NCBI GenBank assembly: GCA_001430745.1
Contig: KQ482041.1
Location: 1,624,740 to 1,640,720 of the forward strand
Source: Auxenochlorella pyrenoidosa
Lineage: Eukaryota; Chlorophyta; Trebouxiophyceae; Chlorellales; Chlorellaceae
DNA: 15,981 nt
Reading direction: 5' to 3'
In this document: positions 1-8,900 of the stretch, in pieces
How positions within the stretch are numbered: position 1 is the stretch's first letter
Layout: each line of letters begins with the position of its first letter
Position numbers and translations under genes: made by a program
The notes under the pieces: generated by a model
What the model was told of the DNA's origin: nothing
Seen by the model: the letters and a program-made list of their open reading frames with translations, nothing else
Database searches by the model: none

Positions 1-21
1 GGGGCGGCGGCAGGTGTGAGG

Positions 22-53
22 GCGCTGCGCTGCGCTGCGCTGCGCTGCGCTGC
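22..53. repeat. Pentanucleotide tandem repeat (GCGCT)n
   Basis: About six and a half perfect copies of GCGCT. They lie in what the HisRS model treats as intron 2, or beyond it. No coding role is apparent; it is a simple-sequence tract of the kind common in GC-rich algal introns. Confidence 0.8.
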
Positions 54-219
54 ACACCGCGCGGGGCGCGTTCCCGATAAGCAGTGGCTCAGCAGACCCC
101 AACGAGCTGCAACTGTCTGCCCAAACCCCGGCCCGCAGCGGCGCCCATGCCCGCCTGTGTGCCCCGCCCCCCCGTGGCCCTTGCTTGCAGCAGGCGGCGG
201 CGGCGCGCGCGGCACCCAC

Positions 220-869
220 CCGACTCGAGCACCGGGAAGTCAACCTGCTCGAAGCCGAAGAGCCGCGACACCTCGGCAAACTCGCCAAACAGCCAGTTCT
301 GCAGGCGCTTGTCCTCGGGGAAGAAGTCGCGGGTGCCGCGCGGCGGGTTCACGTCCACCATGCCCCGGGCCCCCGCCTCGCCGATGCGCGAGGTGCCGGC
401 CTTGCGGTCCTGCAAGTGTGCCAAAAGGGGTGGGGGGTGGGGGGTTACAGCTGATGAGTGTAAGGCGTGTGAGGGAGAGATGCAGGCCACAGGCATGATG
501 CGTCAAGCCAGGAAGCCTGGGCATTGCAGAGTGTGATGGACACAGCGGCAGTCCTTGCGCTCTCACCTGCGCGGCTGCTGGTGCGGAGGCACCATTGTCG
601 GAGGTTGTGGCAGCAGCAGAGGCAGGCGCCGCCTGCGTGCGGAAAGCCTGCCGCCGCTGCAGGCGCGTCAGCGGCGGCCGCGGTTGCTGCTCCTGCTGCT
701 GCTGGCTGCTGCGCGCCGATTGGCTGCCTGCTGCCGTAGCTGCTCGTAGCGAGGGCAGCGCGCTACACAGCGGCCGCAAGCTGCTCCACCCTGCTGCTAG
801 GCCATGCTGCGCGACAAAGACGGGGGCTGCTCGCTGCATTCTGATGACCAGACAGCGCGCTGTGGCCAT
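220..869 (-). CDS. Histidyl-tRNA synthetase, organellar type, 5' part (exons 1-2, runs off left edge)
   Basis: Class II aminoacyl-tRNA synthetase that charges tRNA-His with histidine. The coding exons I can place are 567-869 and 220-409 (introns 410-566 and from 219 leftwards), joined in phase 0 and leaving in phase 1. Residues 1-101 are rich in Ala, Arg, Ser and Gln with almost no acids early on, which fits a chloroplast and/or mitochondrial transit peptide. Residues 118-164 are typical HisRS N-terminus: MVDVNPPRGTRDFFPED (118-134), then RLQNWLFGEF and VSRLFGFEQVDFPVLES, which lead into class II motif 1. This form resembles plant organellar HisRS. The first in-frame ATG is at 869; the frame upstream offers only a TTG before a stop. 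No exon is recognisable between 1 and 219, so the active-site motifs lie outside the window. What is seen: sequence motif and splice sites. Inferred: organellar location. Confidence 0.85.
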
Positions 870-1950
870 GCGCAGCGTCAGCAGCCGCGCAGCTGGGCAC
901 AACCAGGGCAGAGGTCCGCTGGCAGAAGGGCAGGGGCAGCGTGCGGGGGCTAAAATGAATCAGCAGGATGAACGGAATGAATGTGGGCGTCCGAGGAGCC
1001 GCCTGGATGGCGCGTTCTGTGACTGCAGGGCATGCCGCCAGCCTGTCACCCGCTGCCGGCATGCCCCTTGGAACGATATGGGTGAACCAAGCTTGGGGCC
1101 AGGCCACCCTGGAACACCGTCATGGAGATCAGTCACTCTTGGGAGTGGGACACCACGCTGCCCTTTCAATAGACAGATTGATCGGTGGGTGTAGGCCGTC
1201 CTCGACCAGCATTGCCGCCAGCCGGTAAAGTGAGGCAGCTGTTCTTCTGGGCTTGAAGTGCCACGATCAGAAAAGTAGCCAGCACGACTTACTGAGTCGA
1301 GACTGCATGAGTGTGGCATGCCCTGCTGCTGAGCTCTGCTTGATGGTGGCATGGCGTTCACCAACTGCTCTGCGTGGTGACGCCATGCTGCATGTTCCGC
1401 CCCTCAACAACCTGGAATGGCAGCGAGAAAGCAAGCTGGAAGCAGGTGGAAGGTTTGCTTGGGCTTCCATGATGCCATCTTCCTGGATACCAAGAGCCGC
1501 AGGGCTCTGCCTCTGCTGTTTTAAGCAGCTGCGGCGTGCCGGCAACATGCTCACCGGCTTTGGCTGTATGACGCATGCCGCAGGCTCAGATTGCATGCAG
1601 CCCAAGAACCAACCTGCATTGGCAGAGTTCCTGTGCCTGTCATGCTCACGTGTGGAGTCATGCCAGGCCTCTTACTCCATTAAAATGCCTGCATAATTGG
1701 CGGTGCCAGCACAGGAGCGGCAGGCAGCACTTCCTTCAGCACTGAGCAAGGAAACTGCCGGCCGCCCTCCCTCGTTTACTGCCCCATTCTGAGGTCCTTC
1801 TGTAAATTTCATGTGCTTCAAACCGAGAGAATTTTTACCTAAACCACCTCGGGTGTACGACTGCAGGCAGTGCCAGCAAGGCAGGGCCCTCCCACATATT
1901 TCTCGTCATGCCTGCAGCGGTCTACCATTGTTCATTGCTTCTTGGAAGCC
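870..1950. other. Gene-free divergent region between HisRS and the secreted SBP-like gene
   Basis: About 1.1 kb with no convincing gene. It should hold the 5' UTRs and promoters of two divergent genes. Its GC content is visibly lower than in the exons. The open frames here have unremarkable composition and no recognisable domain; the longest is 1253-1696 on the plus strand, 147 residues. A short GC-rich hairpin lies at 1028-1066 and a TGTAA pentamer at 1801-1805. I see no tRNA, no TATA box I would defend, and no mobile-element ends. Confidence 0.6.
1028..1066. repeat. Inverted repeat, 10-bp perfect arms with 19-nt loop
   Basis: GGGCATGCCG at 1028-1037 is the exact reverse complement of CGGCATGCCC at 1057-1066. 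It could form a strong stem upstream of the HisRS start codon, so it may sit in the 5' UTR or promoter. Function unknown. Confidence 0.6.
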
Positions 1951-4900
1951 ATGTCGTCGGCGCGGACGCGTAGGAAGCCCGGGGCACTCTCCCTTCTCGC
2001 TCTGGCCGGCCTCTTCCTCGCGGGGGCACACGCAAACAGCGATGCTCCAACCCCTGAGCAGCTTTGCGCTGGAGAAGCAAGCCGCCTTGCCATCCGCAAG
2101 CGGCTCAACGACACCGCCTTTGTGGTCTGCCTGCGGGGTGCGGTATGGGACACGCTCGCCTGCCCTGCCGGCCTGGCATTCAACGAGACAAGCGAGGCCT
2201 GCCAGCCGTGAGTGTGGGGTTGGGGTTGAAGCGGAGACAGAAAGGTTGGTGATGATAGCAATAGGGGATGAGCTTGGCATAAGTGGCAGCGGAAGCGGGG
2301 CGCCCGTCTCCTCCCTGCAGGCAGCTGCCTGCAGGGAGGAGCTGCAGCTGCCTACCCGCCAGTGCATGTCCTTCTGCCCCACTGACCACGCAGGCCATCG
2401 GAGCAGGCCTACCTTCCACAGCCTCCTTTCGACTCAGCACCCACCCCTCCAGCACCCCGGTCGATCTACCTCTATGCTTGGAGCGGCAACGACAAGTGCG
2501 GCTCAACACTGCCCCCTGCGTTGCACAGAGTGTCAAGCCCCCCCCCCCCCCCCCCTCTGCTGCTCGATTGTCACTGTGCAAGGCTAGCAGCTGCCAACTG
2601 GCACCAAGCATGGCCCTACTGGCGCATGCTAGCCACCCCGCAACCCCACTGACAGTGCTGCTGCTGTCCTGCTGCCGTGCCCCACAGGCCAGGGCCTGAC
2701 TGCCGCGATGCTGTCGTGGTCGTCGATGCGACGCCCGATTCTGCTACCTTTGGGTCTGTCGTCGCAGTGGCATTCACCCCTACCTGGGGCAATGAGCCGC
2801 ATCATGTGAGGGGGTCTGGGACGCAGCACCAGGGACTCGCTGACAGGCAGTGTGATGGGAGGCAGGCTGAGGGTGCAGGACGGCGGAGAAACGCTGTCAG
2901 TGAGTGTTACCTTAAGCGCGGCCTGAGTAGACAGTGTCAGGCGCCGTAGGGACAGGCAGAGGGCCAGACCGGGCGCTTGATATAGCAATCCAGCCAAGCC
3001 TTTCATTGCGCCACCAGCCACACTCACGCCCTCCCTGCAGGTGGGGCTGGGCGCCAACAACACCGTGCTCGCCGTGGGCGGCATCCAGGCCTACCTCACC
3101 GGGCAGCCAGATGTCAACTTCTTCAACGTGACGGATGCCGCCAGCCCGGTGTGGTTTGCCTCTGCCGACCCGCAGCTGGTGAGGGGATGGCAGGCTGCCC
3201 TGTGGGAGCGCTTGCGGCTGCACTGTGATGTCTGGGAGGCCCAGCTGCCATGTGCACTGCGCTGGGCAGGAAAGATCAGGCTTGCTTGAGCAGTCATAGC
3301 CCAGCTGCAGCAAGCCGTCGAAACATGATGCTGCCCCCCCTGCCCTTTGGTATCTCAAGCAAGCTGGCACCCTCACTCCCCCCCCCCCCCCTCATTCGCT
3401 GCCAGTCTGCCGCCACCGACAGCTTTGCGGGCCAGGCCGACGGCGGCTTCTGGGTGAGCCAGATGGGCGACGCAAACGGCGGCAGCCCTGGCCGCATGGT
3501 GCGGCTGGGCCCAGCGCCCAACTTCACAGTGCAGGGCGAGTTCCCAGCAAACCCGCCCCCAGACTTCAACCCCCACGGCTTTGCCATTGACACGGCGCGC
3601 CAGCGCATGATCACCGCAGGCGCGTCGCTAGGGGACGCCCGGGCGCACAGTGGCGGTGCACAGCGGGGGGGGAAGGTGTGTAATTGGGCGCTCTTGCGCC
3701 ACCCCCCAGCTGGCCAGCGCACAGCCGTCCTGCGCTCACAATCCAAAGCTGATGGAGAACCTCGCTGCCTGTCTTCCCACATGGTGTGTGCAGACTACCT
3801 GGAGCTTAAGAGCACCCTGACCGACCCCCAGCTGGACCCGCGCTTCCGTGGCAACGGAACCATCATCTACCGTCGCACGCTGCGTGTGTGGCAGCTGCCC
3901 GCCTTCGACCTTGTGGGCGAGTTCCGCACAGGTGAGACAGGCCTGCGTGTGCAGTCGCGTAAGCGCCGCACGCCCGTGGCTGGCGCAGGCAGGTCGCGAG
4001 CGGCTGCAGCACTGCCTACTGCATGGCGCAGCAGCGGTCCTTACCCGGCAACTCAAGCCCTCTGAACGTCAAATTTACCAATGAATATTTAGCGCAGAGG
4101 AGAACGAATCCGAGGGCTTTATGACGGTTCAGCTGGTGGGGTCCAGTGGTGTGGCGGCATCAGGTGGGACTTGCGAGCTGCCTACCACTGCTCATATACT
4201 GGAGACCACTTCCAACGCTTGTGTTGTACGGTCCCCTAACCCCCCTACAACCCCCTTTGATGCCCTGCCATTGCTTCAGGAAACGGCAAGGGTGTGCTGT
4301 GGGCACTGAATGTGTCTGACCCCACAGAAGTGAAGGTGCGCTGTGCGCTGTGCATGCTGCTCGCGTCAGGCCATGGCCATTGCTGCCCGCCATCGCACCT
4401 CTGCCCCTGTGTCTTCCACAGCTTTGTGCAGCCGACCATGTCTCCAAGCGGATGCACAAACCCTGGCCGCCCTTCATGCCTGCAGCCAGCCCACGTCATC
4501 GGCAGTCGGTCCAGCAGCTGCGTCTTCATCCCTCTGGCCTTCTCCGGCGGCCGCCGATTCTTCGTCACCGTCCTGGGGCTGTCTGTGGTCCAGCTTGTGG
4601 ACACGAGCGACCCCTGGCGATGGAAGACGCTGCAGGAGATCAGCCTGCCACCGGGGACCTACCCACATGCTGCGACTGCCGCCAGGTGGGCCGCTGGGCT
4701 GCTGCCATGCAGAATCAGCAGCTGGCTGCTAGCGGCGTCCATTCCTCGTGTTTGCTGCGCATGCGCAGGCAGAGGGTGCCTAGGATGCTGCGGGCAGCCG
4801 TGGTGGCGGCCCATCCATGCCTCAAGCACCAAGCACCACGCCACCTGCATCCCAAGCCCCCCCCTGCAGGAACGGCACCCTTGTCGCCGTGTCGGCCTAC

Positions 4901-5575
4901 TACATTGACCACGAGTACAATGGCTCCCCCATCGGCCTGCTGCGCCAGAAGGGCAGCGCCTCGGTCTTCTTCTTCGACGTCACCAACGGCGGCGATGCCA
5001 TCCAACTGTCCCGCCGCCAGCCGGCCATCGACTTCAAGACCGCGGTCAACGCCTTCCTGGGCGTCCCGGACTCGCAGTGCGGCGCCTGGCGCCCGCATGG
5101 CATGGCCTTCAAAACGATCACGCCGCCACCCACGCCAGCCAGTCCGCCCCTCGCGCCCTTCCCGCCCCCGCCGGCCCCGAGCCCTCCTCCGCCCGCCCCA
5201 AGCCCTCCACCACCCGCCCGAAGCCCTCCACCGCCGCCCCGCCCCTCTCCACCCCCCTCTCCCAGGCCCCGCTCTCCCCCTCCGCCCTCACGGCGGCCCC
5301 CTCCCCCTCGCGCACCACTTGCACGCCCTCCTCCTGCCCGCCAGGCGCGGCCCCCGCCCAGGAGGCCTGCAGCCCCGCCTCCCCGCCGCGCCCCGCCACC
5401 TCGCAAGGTGGCTGGACCGCCACCCCTGGGACGCAGGCTGCCGCCGCCACCTCGCAGGCAGGCGGCGCCGCCTCCGCCGAGGCGCAGGCCCCCACCCTTC
5501 CGTGGCGCCCGCAAGCCCCCTCCTCCAAAGCGCGCCGGCGGCAGGCGGGCCCCACCCCGCAACACTGGCCGTTGA
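1951..5575 (+). CDS. Secreted selenium-binding-protein/methanethiol-oxidase-like protein with CBM14-like module and proline-rich tail
   Basis: Exons 1951-2207, 2688-2805, 3041-3178, 3406-3619, 3794-3931, 4098-4163, 4280-4335, 4486-4685, 4870-5575; 630 residues. A signal peptide (basic N-terminus, then LSLLALAGLFLAGAHA; likely cut after Ala28) precedes a Cys module (C39, C60, C71, C84, C91) resembling CBM14/peritrophin-A. Residues ~90-476 match the SBP56/methanethiol oxidase beta-propeller: VVVVDATPDSATFG, GNEPHH (H124, H125), VSQMGDANGGSPGR, FNPHG (H228), YPHAAT (H390), then AYYIDHEYNG and RPHGMAFK (H472). The His-bearing motifs are those conserved in the family, whose characterised members bind copper and oxidise methanethiol to H2S, formaldehyde and H2O2. 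Residues ~477-630 are a proline-rich tail, SPPPP-like at first and Arg/Pro-rich later. Many N-glycosylation sequons fit secretion. Inferred: wall-associated or extracellular. Weakest points: exons 6-7 and the 3620-3793 intron, which has a GC donor. Substrate unproven. Confidence 0.8.
2308..2341. repeat. Perfect 34-nt palindrome (two 17-nt arms, no loop)
   Basis: The half CTCCTCCCTGCAGGCAG at 2308-2324 is followed without a spacer by its exact reverse complement, 2325-2341. The centre is CAGCTG, with a PstI-like CTGCAG in each arm. A further copy of the inner decamer GCAGCTGCCT follows at 2344-2353. It sits inside intron 1 of the SBP-like gene. Confidence 0.95.
2538..2555. repeat. Homopolymer C tract, 18 nt
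   Basis: A run of 18 C in intron 1 of the SBP-like gene, about 130 nt before the acceptor. Such tracts are prone to length error in sequencing and to slippage in vivo. Confidence 0.9.
3378..3391. repeat. Homopolymer C tract, 14 nt
   Basis: A run of 14 C ending 14 nt before the acceptor at 3404-3405. It acts, or at least is placed, as the polypyrimidine tract of intron 3 of the SBP-like gene. Confidence 0.85.
5110..5572 (+). repeat. Proline-rich coding repeat (SPPPP-type, then RPPP-type)
   Basis: Part of the last exon of the SBP-like gene. The first third repeats an APSPPPP unit, as in volvocine and chlorophyte hydroxyproline-rich wall glycoproteins. After about residue 530 Ser disappears and the unit becomes Arg/Ala-Pro-Pro-Pro, giving a strongly basic end. 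The composition also produces long shadow frames on both strands, which I do not count as genes. Confidence 0.85.
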
Positions 5576-5917
5576 GCGGTGGCCTCAGCTATCTGGCCCT
5601 CCCTTCCAACCGTTTCAGACTACCCACACAGGTCGCCTTGCTCAACACATTCGTTCCTATGCCTGTACAGCAGCTTGCGCGCACATTTGGTGTTCTGCAA
5701 TCCTACACATTTCATTCATGGCTTATCAGGATTCAGCCCTGCCTTGTGCACATGTGCAGGCAGTGCATGCATGTAATTCTTTTGAGGCACAGCAAGGGCA
5801 GTTCAATTGCGAGCGGCAGCAGCAGCGTGCTTAGCAGCGCAGGCCAGGTGCTGTCAGCTGAGCTTTTCCCATGCCTCTACTCGCCATGGGCACTCGGCCG
5901 TGACCAAGTGATCGCCA
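5576..5917 (+). other. 3' UTR of the SBP-like gene and 5' region of the BRCT gene
   Basis: A 342-bp gap between tandem genes, less GC-rich than the exons. It holds the poly(A) signal at 5772-5776. After that point about 140 nt remain for the promoter and 5' UTR of the BRCT gene. No coding sequence is supported. Confidence 0.65.
5772..5776 (+). terminator. TGTAA polyadenylation signal
   Basis: TGTAA is the canonical chlorophyte poly(A) signal. This copy is about 200 nt after the SBP-like stop codon, a normal distance for green algal 3' UTRs. Confidence 0.65.
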
Positions 5918-8900
5918 ATGACGGAAGAGGAGGCGCTGCTCGTCACTTTGTCGCGCCTGCGGAGCGGGCCGCTGCAGCCTGGGGCTTTGAGCGGCGAGCC
6001 TGTGGTCGTCACTGGTTCCGGCTTCTCAGGGGCGACCCGTCGTGCCATTCGCGAGTTAGCTGCCCTGGCTGGCTTCTGCTACTCTGGCGACCTGGCTCGT
6101 GGGCGCACCACGCATTTAGTGCTGCTGCGCAGCTCGAGAATAACGCCAGCAGCATCGGAGAGCGCCGCAGCAACGGCCTTACTGTCGGAAGCGGGTGCGG
6201 CCAGCAGGAAGCGAGAGTGCGCTCGGCTCTGGGGCATACCCTGCGTGCGCTTGGCCTGGCTGCTGGACTCATGCGAGACGGGCCAGGCATTACCGGTGCA
6301 GCCCTACCTTGAGTTTGCCAGCAGCGGGCAGCAGTCTGCTGAGGCAGCGTGGGCGCAGGAGCAGCCAGGTGAAGCGCTGCCACACAGCTGTCGCCAGCTG
6401 ACGCAGCGTGCACGGCCCTCGAGCGTTGCCAGCAACGTTCTGGGTGCTGTGCTGGCAGAGGGGCCACAGCAGGCAGGTCACGGCAACAGCATTGTCAGCC
6501 TAGCACACGAACGGCCGTGGCAGCAGCACCCAGTGAAGCAGCCCCCCCCCACAGGTCGCGCCGCCCTGGCTCCCGTGGCCAATGTACTGGCCGACCAGCT
6601 GCGCCACATGTCCATCAGCCCGGAGCCAGCAGGATCGCCGGAGGCGGCAGGCCAGCCTTCTCAGCATCGACAGCAGCCGCAGCTGCAGCGCCCACTGCAG
6701 CTGACAGACAGCCCGCCGCTACAGCGCAGCCCGTCCCTGCTGAGCAGCCCGCAGCACTCTCTGTCCCTGCAGGGCCTTGTTGGGCCAGCAGAAAATGGCA
6801 GTCAGGCAGACAACACAGCAGCAGCAGCAACAGCAGCCAGGCACATCTCGGTCGACTCAACTCTCCGGCATGAGCCGAGCTCTCCACAGCTACCGCATGC
6901 CCACGCAACGGGCGCTGACAGCAGCATGCAGGATTCGCCTGCAGAGGGCGCTCTGCCCTTCCGCTTCTCCTCAGGCCGCAGCAGAGCAGACAACTTGCCT
7001 GGCGGCAGCCCCATGGTTGAGTCGCCGGCAATGGGGCTGCTTCCCTCGCATAGCAGCAGCGCCACAGAGGCAAGCATGCAGCGCCCATGCAGCCGGCTAG
7101 CCAGCACTCCAGCTGCCAAGGACAGCCCGCAGCCAATGTGCACGCCAGCCTGCGTGCGGGACTGGTCAGATGACGACAGCTTGGAGGCCAGCCCAACCCC
7201 CACACATGGTCAGTGCATGGAGGAGGGAGGCCGCAAGAGTGGGCGCTCCGGTGTGCAGCATCACCTGCACCTGTACAAGTCAACTGCGCAGTGTCAACTG
7301 CACCTGCGTAGAGCAATGGTCTTGTGATGCCTACTCAAGTGAAGGCCTGCCTGTGTTTGCACTCTGATCGCAGTTGACGGCCACGATGCGGCTGGAGTGA
7401 CGCAGACGCCGCCGCATGTGCGGCAGGCACAGGCGGCAGCGGCGGCACCCACCCAGTGGCAGCATGCGTCACAGCAGCCACAGCTGGTGCAGCAACAGCA
7501 GTACCAGCAGCATCTGCAGGTGCTAGTGGAGGCTGGAATGGCCAAGGAAACAGCAGAATTAGAGCAGCAGGGCACGCCAGCTGCAGCAGGACTGCCGGAC
7601 TGGGCAGATGACGGAACAGTGGCATCTGATGACCCGCCAGCAGCAGCAGATCTCGCTGTGCCAGACTCAGAGTCTGACTGTGACGTCATGCCAGCAGGCG
7701 GGGCGCAGCAGCAGGGGGATGGGAAGCAGCAGCAGTCACAGCCGCATCAGCAGCACGCTGTTCAAGCGCCCGCTGCTGTGCGTGACCAGACTGCTGCAGC
7801 GGCCTCGCCAGCGCAGATCTTGCAGCAGGCGCAACCGCAGGGAGGTACGCATCACGTGCGGCTGCCTGCCAAGGAGAAGCGAGGGCTGCTGCATGTCAGC
7901 AGGCCCTCTGCGGCAGGACAGCCCCAGCCGCGTGCCGCTGCAAGCAGGGCGCCTGGTGCTGCGCACAGCAACACGCATGTGTCACCTGGCCCTGAGTCCC
8001 CTCGTGATGAGCCCATGCCCAGCCCCAGCGTGCCCGTGGAGGTAGAGCCGTTGCAGCCAATGAGCTGCAGCAAGAGTGGCGGCGCTGCTTGGACGCCAGG
8101 CGACTCCCCAGCAGAGGCTGTTCGTTGCTTACCACACCACGCAGAGCAGCAGCAGCAGCAGCAGCAGGGCAGCTCCCCAGCAGGGCCTGCAGCGGTTGGG
8201 CATTCCATCACCAGCAGGCAGCCTGGCAACACAGCTGGTGCAGCTGCCAGGGCTGCGCAGCGGCGGCACAGGGACGTGTGTGACTGGAGCGAGGATGACA
8301 GCAGTGGCGAGGAGTTCCCCACGCCTGGCGGTGAGCAGGCAGCTGCATTAGCGCCCGCAGGGCGTGACAGTGGCAGGAGCAAACCACCCATTTAGCTGTG
8401 CATGAGTGCTGCTGCTCCGGCCCGGTCTGACTGTCGACCCTGCCACGTCCTGCCCTGCATGGTTGCCTTGCTTGTGCCCATAGGCCAGCGCAGGCAGGGT
8501 GGCGGACTGACCGGCCTGACCCAGCTGGACCCAGCCTCCATCGTGATTGCCCGCCCTAAGCCCACAGCCAGCACCGCTACCCGGCGGTGAGGGCTGGGCT
8601 TTTGTTGCTGAGTGCGCTGTGCTGCTGAGCGCCGAGCCATTGCCAGATGGCGCAGCAGTATGGATGCTAGCCTTGACCCAGGCGATATCCCAGAGTGTGT
8701 TCCTGCTGGGCTCAATGCGCTGCCTCACTGCCTGCTCACCATTTGCTACCCACCTGCGCGCCTGCCTGCTGCAGCAGCGACGACGCCAGCAGTGGCGGTG
8801 CGCGGGGCATGAAGTTTTTGCAGCGCCCGCCCCGCGGCAACGCTGTGCGCGCCCACCACGGGCTGCCCTCCCTCAAGGGGGTGCAGTTTGCAGAGCAGGT

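Larger units (their letters stand above)
2208..2687 (+). other. Intron 1 of the SBP-like gene (480 bp)
   Basis: This is the longest intron in the gene, GTGAGT donor to CCCACAG acceptor, phase 2. It separates the signal peptide plus Cys module from the propeller. It carries a 34-nt perfect palindrome and an 18-C homopolymer. The join restores a continuous ACQPPGPDC reading. I see no further exon inside, although short open stretches exist. Confidence 0.7.

Noticed and set aside
1253..1696. A 147-codon plus-strand open frame in the divergent region, with TGTAA about 105 nt downstream at 1801.
   Set aside because: Residue composition looks random (many Cys, Met and Ser), no domain is recognisable and GC use is unlike the neighbouring exons. 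The TGTAA pentamer is short enough to occur by chance.
4900..5565. A 221-codon Gly-rich minus-strand open frame opposite the proline tail.
   Set aside because: It is the mirror of CCN proline codons on the other strand; the Gly/Arg composition follows from that and has no independent support.
4350..5834. A 494-codon plus-strand open frame overlapping the end of the SBP-like gene.
   Set aside because: It runs through two introns in the wrong frame and lacks any family motif; the spliced frame carries the conserved propeller motifs instead.
5077..6312. A 411-codon plus-strand open frame bridging the SBP-like tail, the intergenic gap and the BRCT exon.
   Set aside because: It crosses a stop-defined gene end and a poly(A) signal and has no recognisable domain; GC-rich coding bias keeps shadow frames open.
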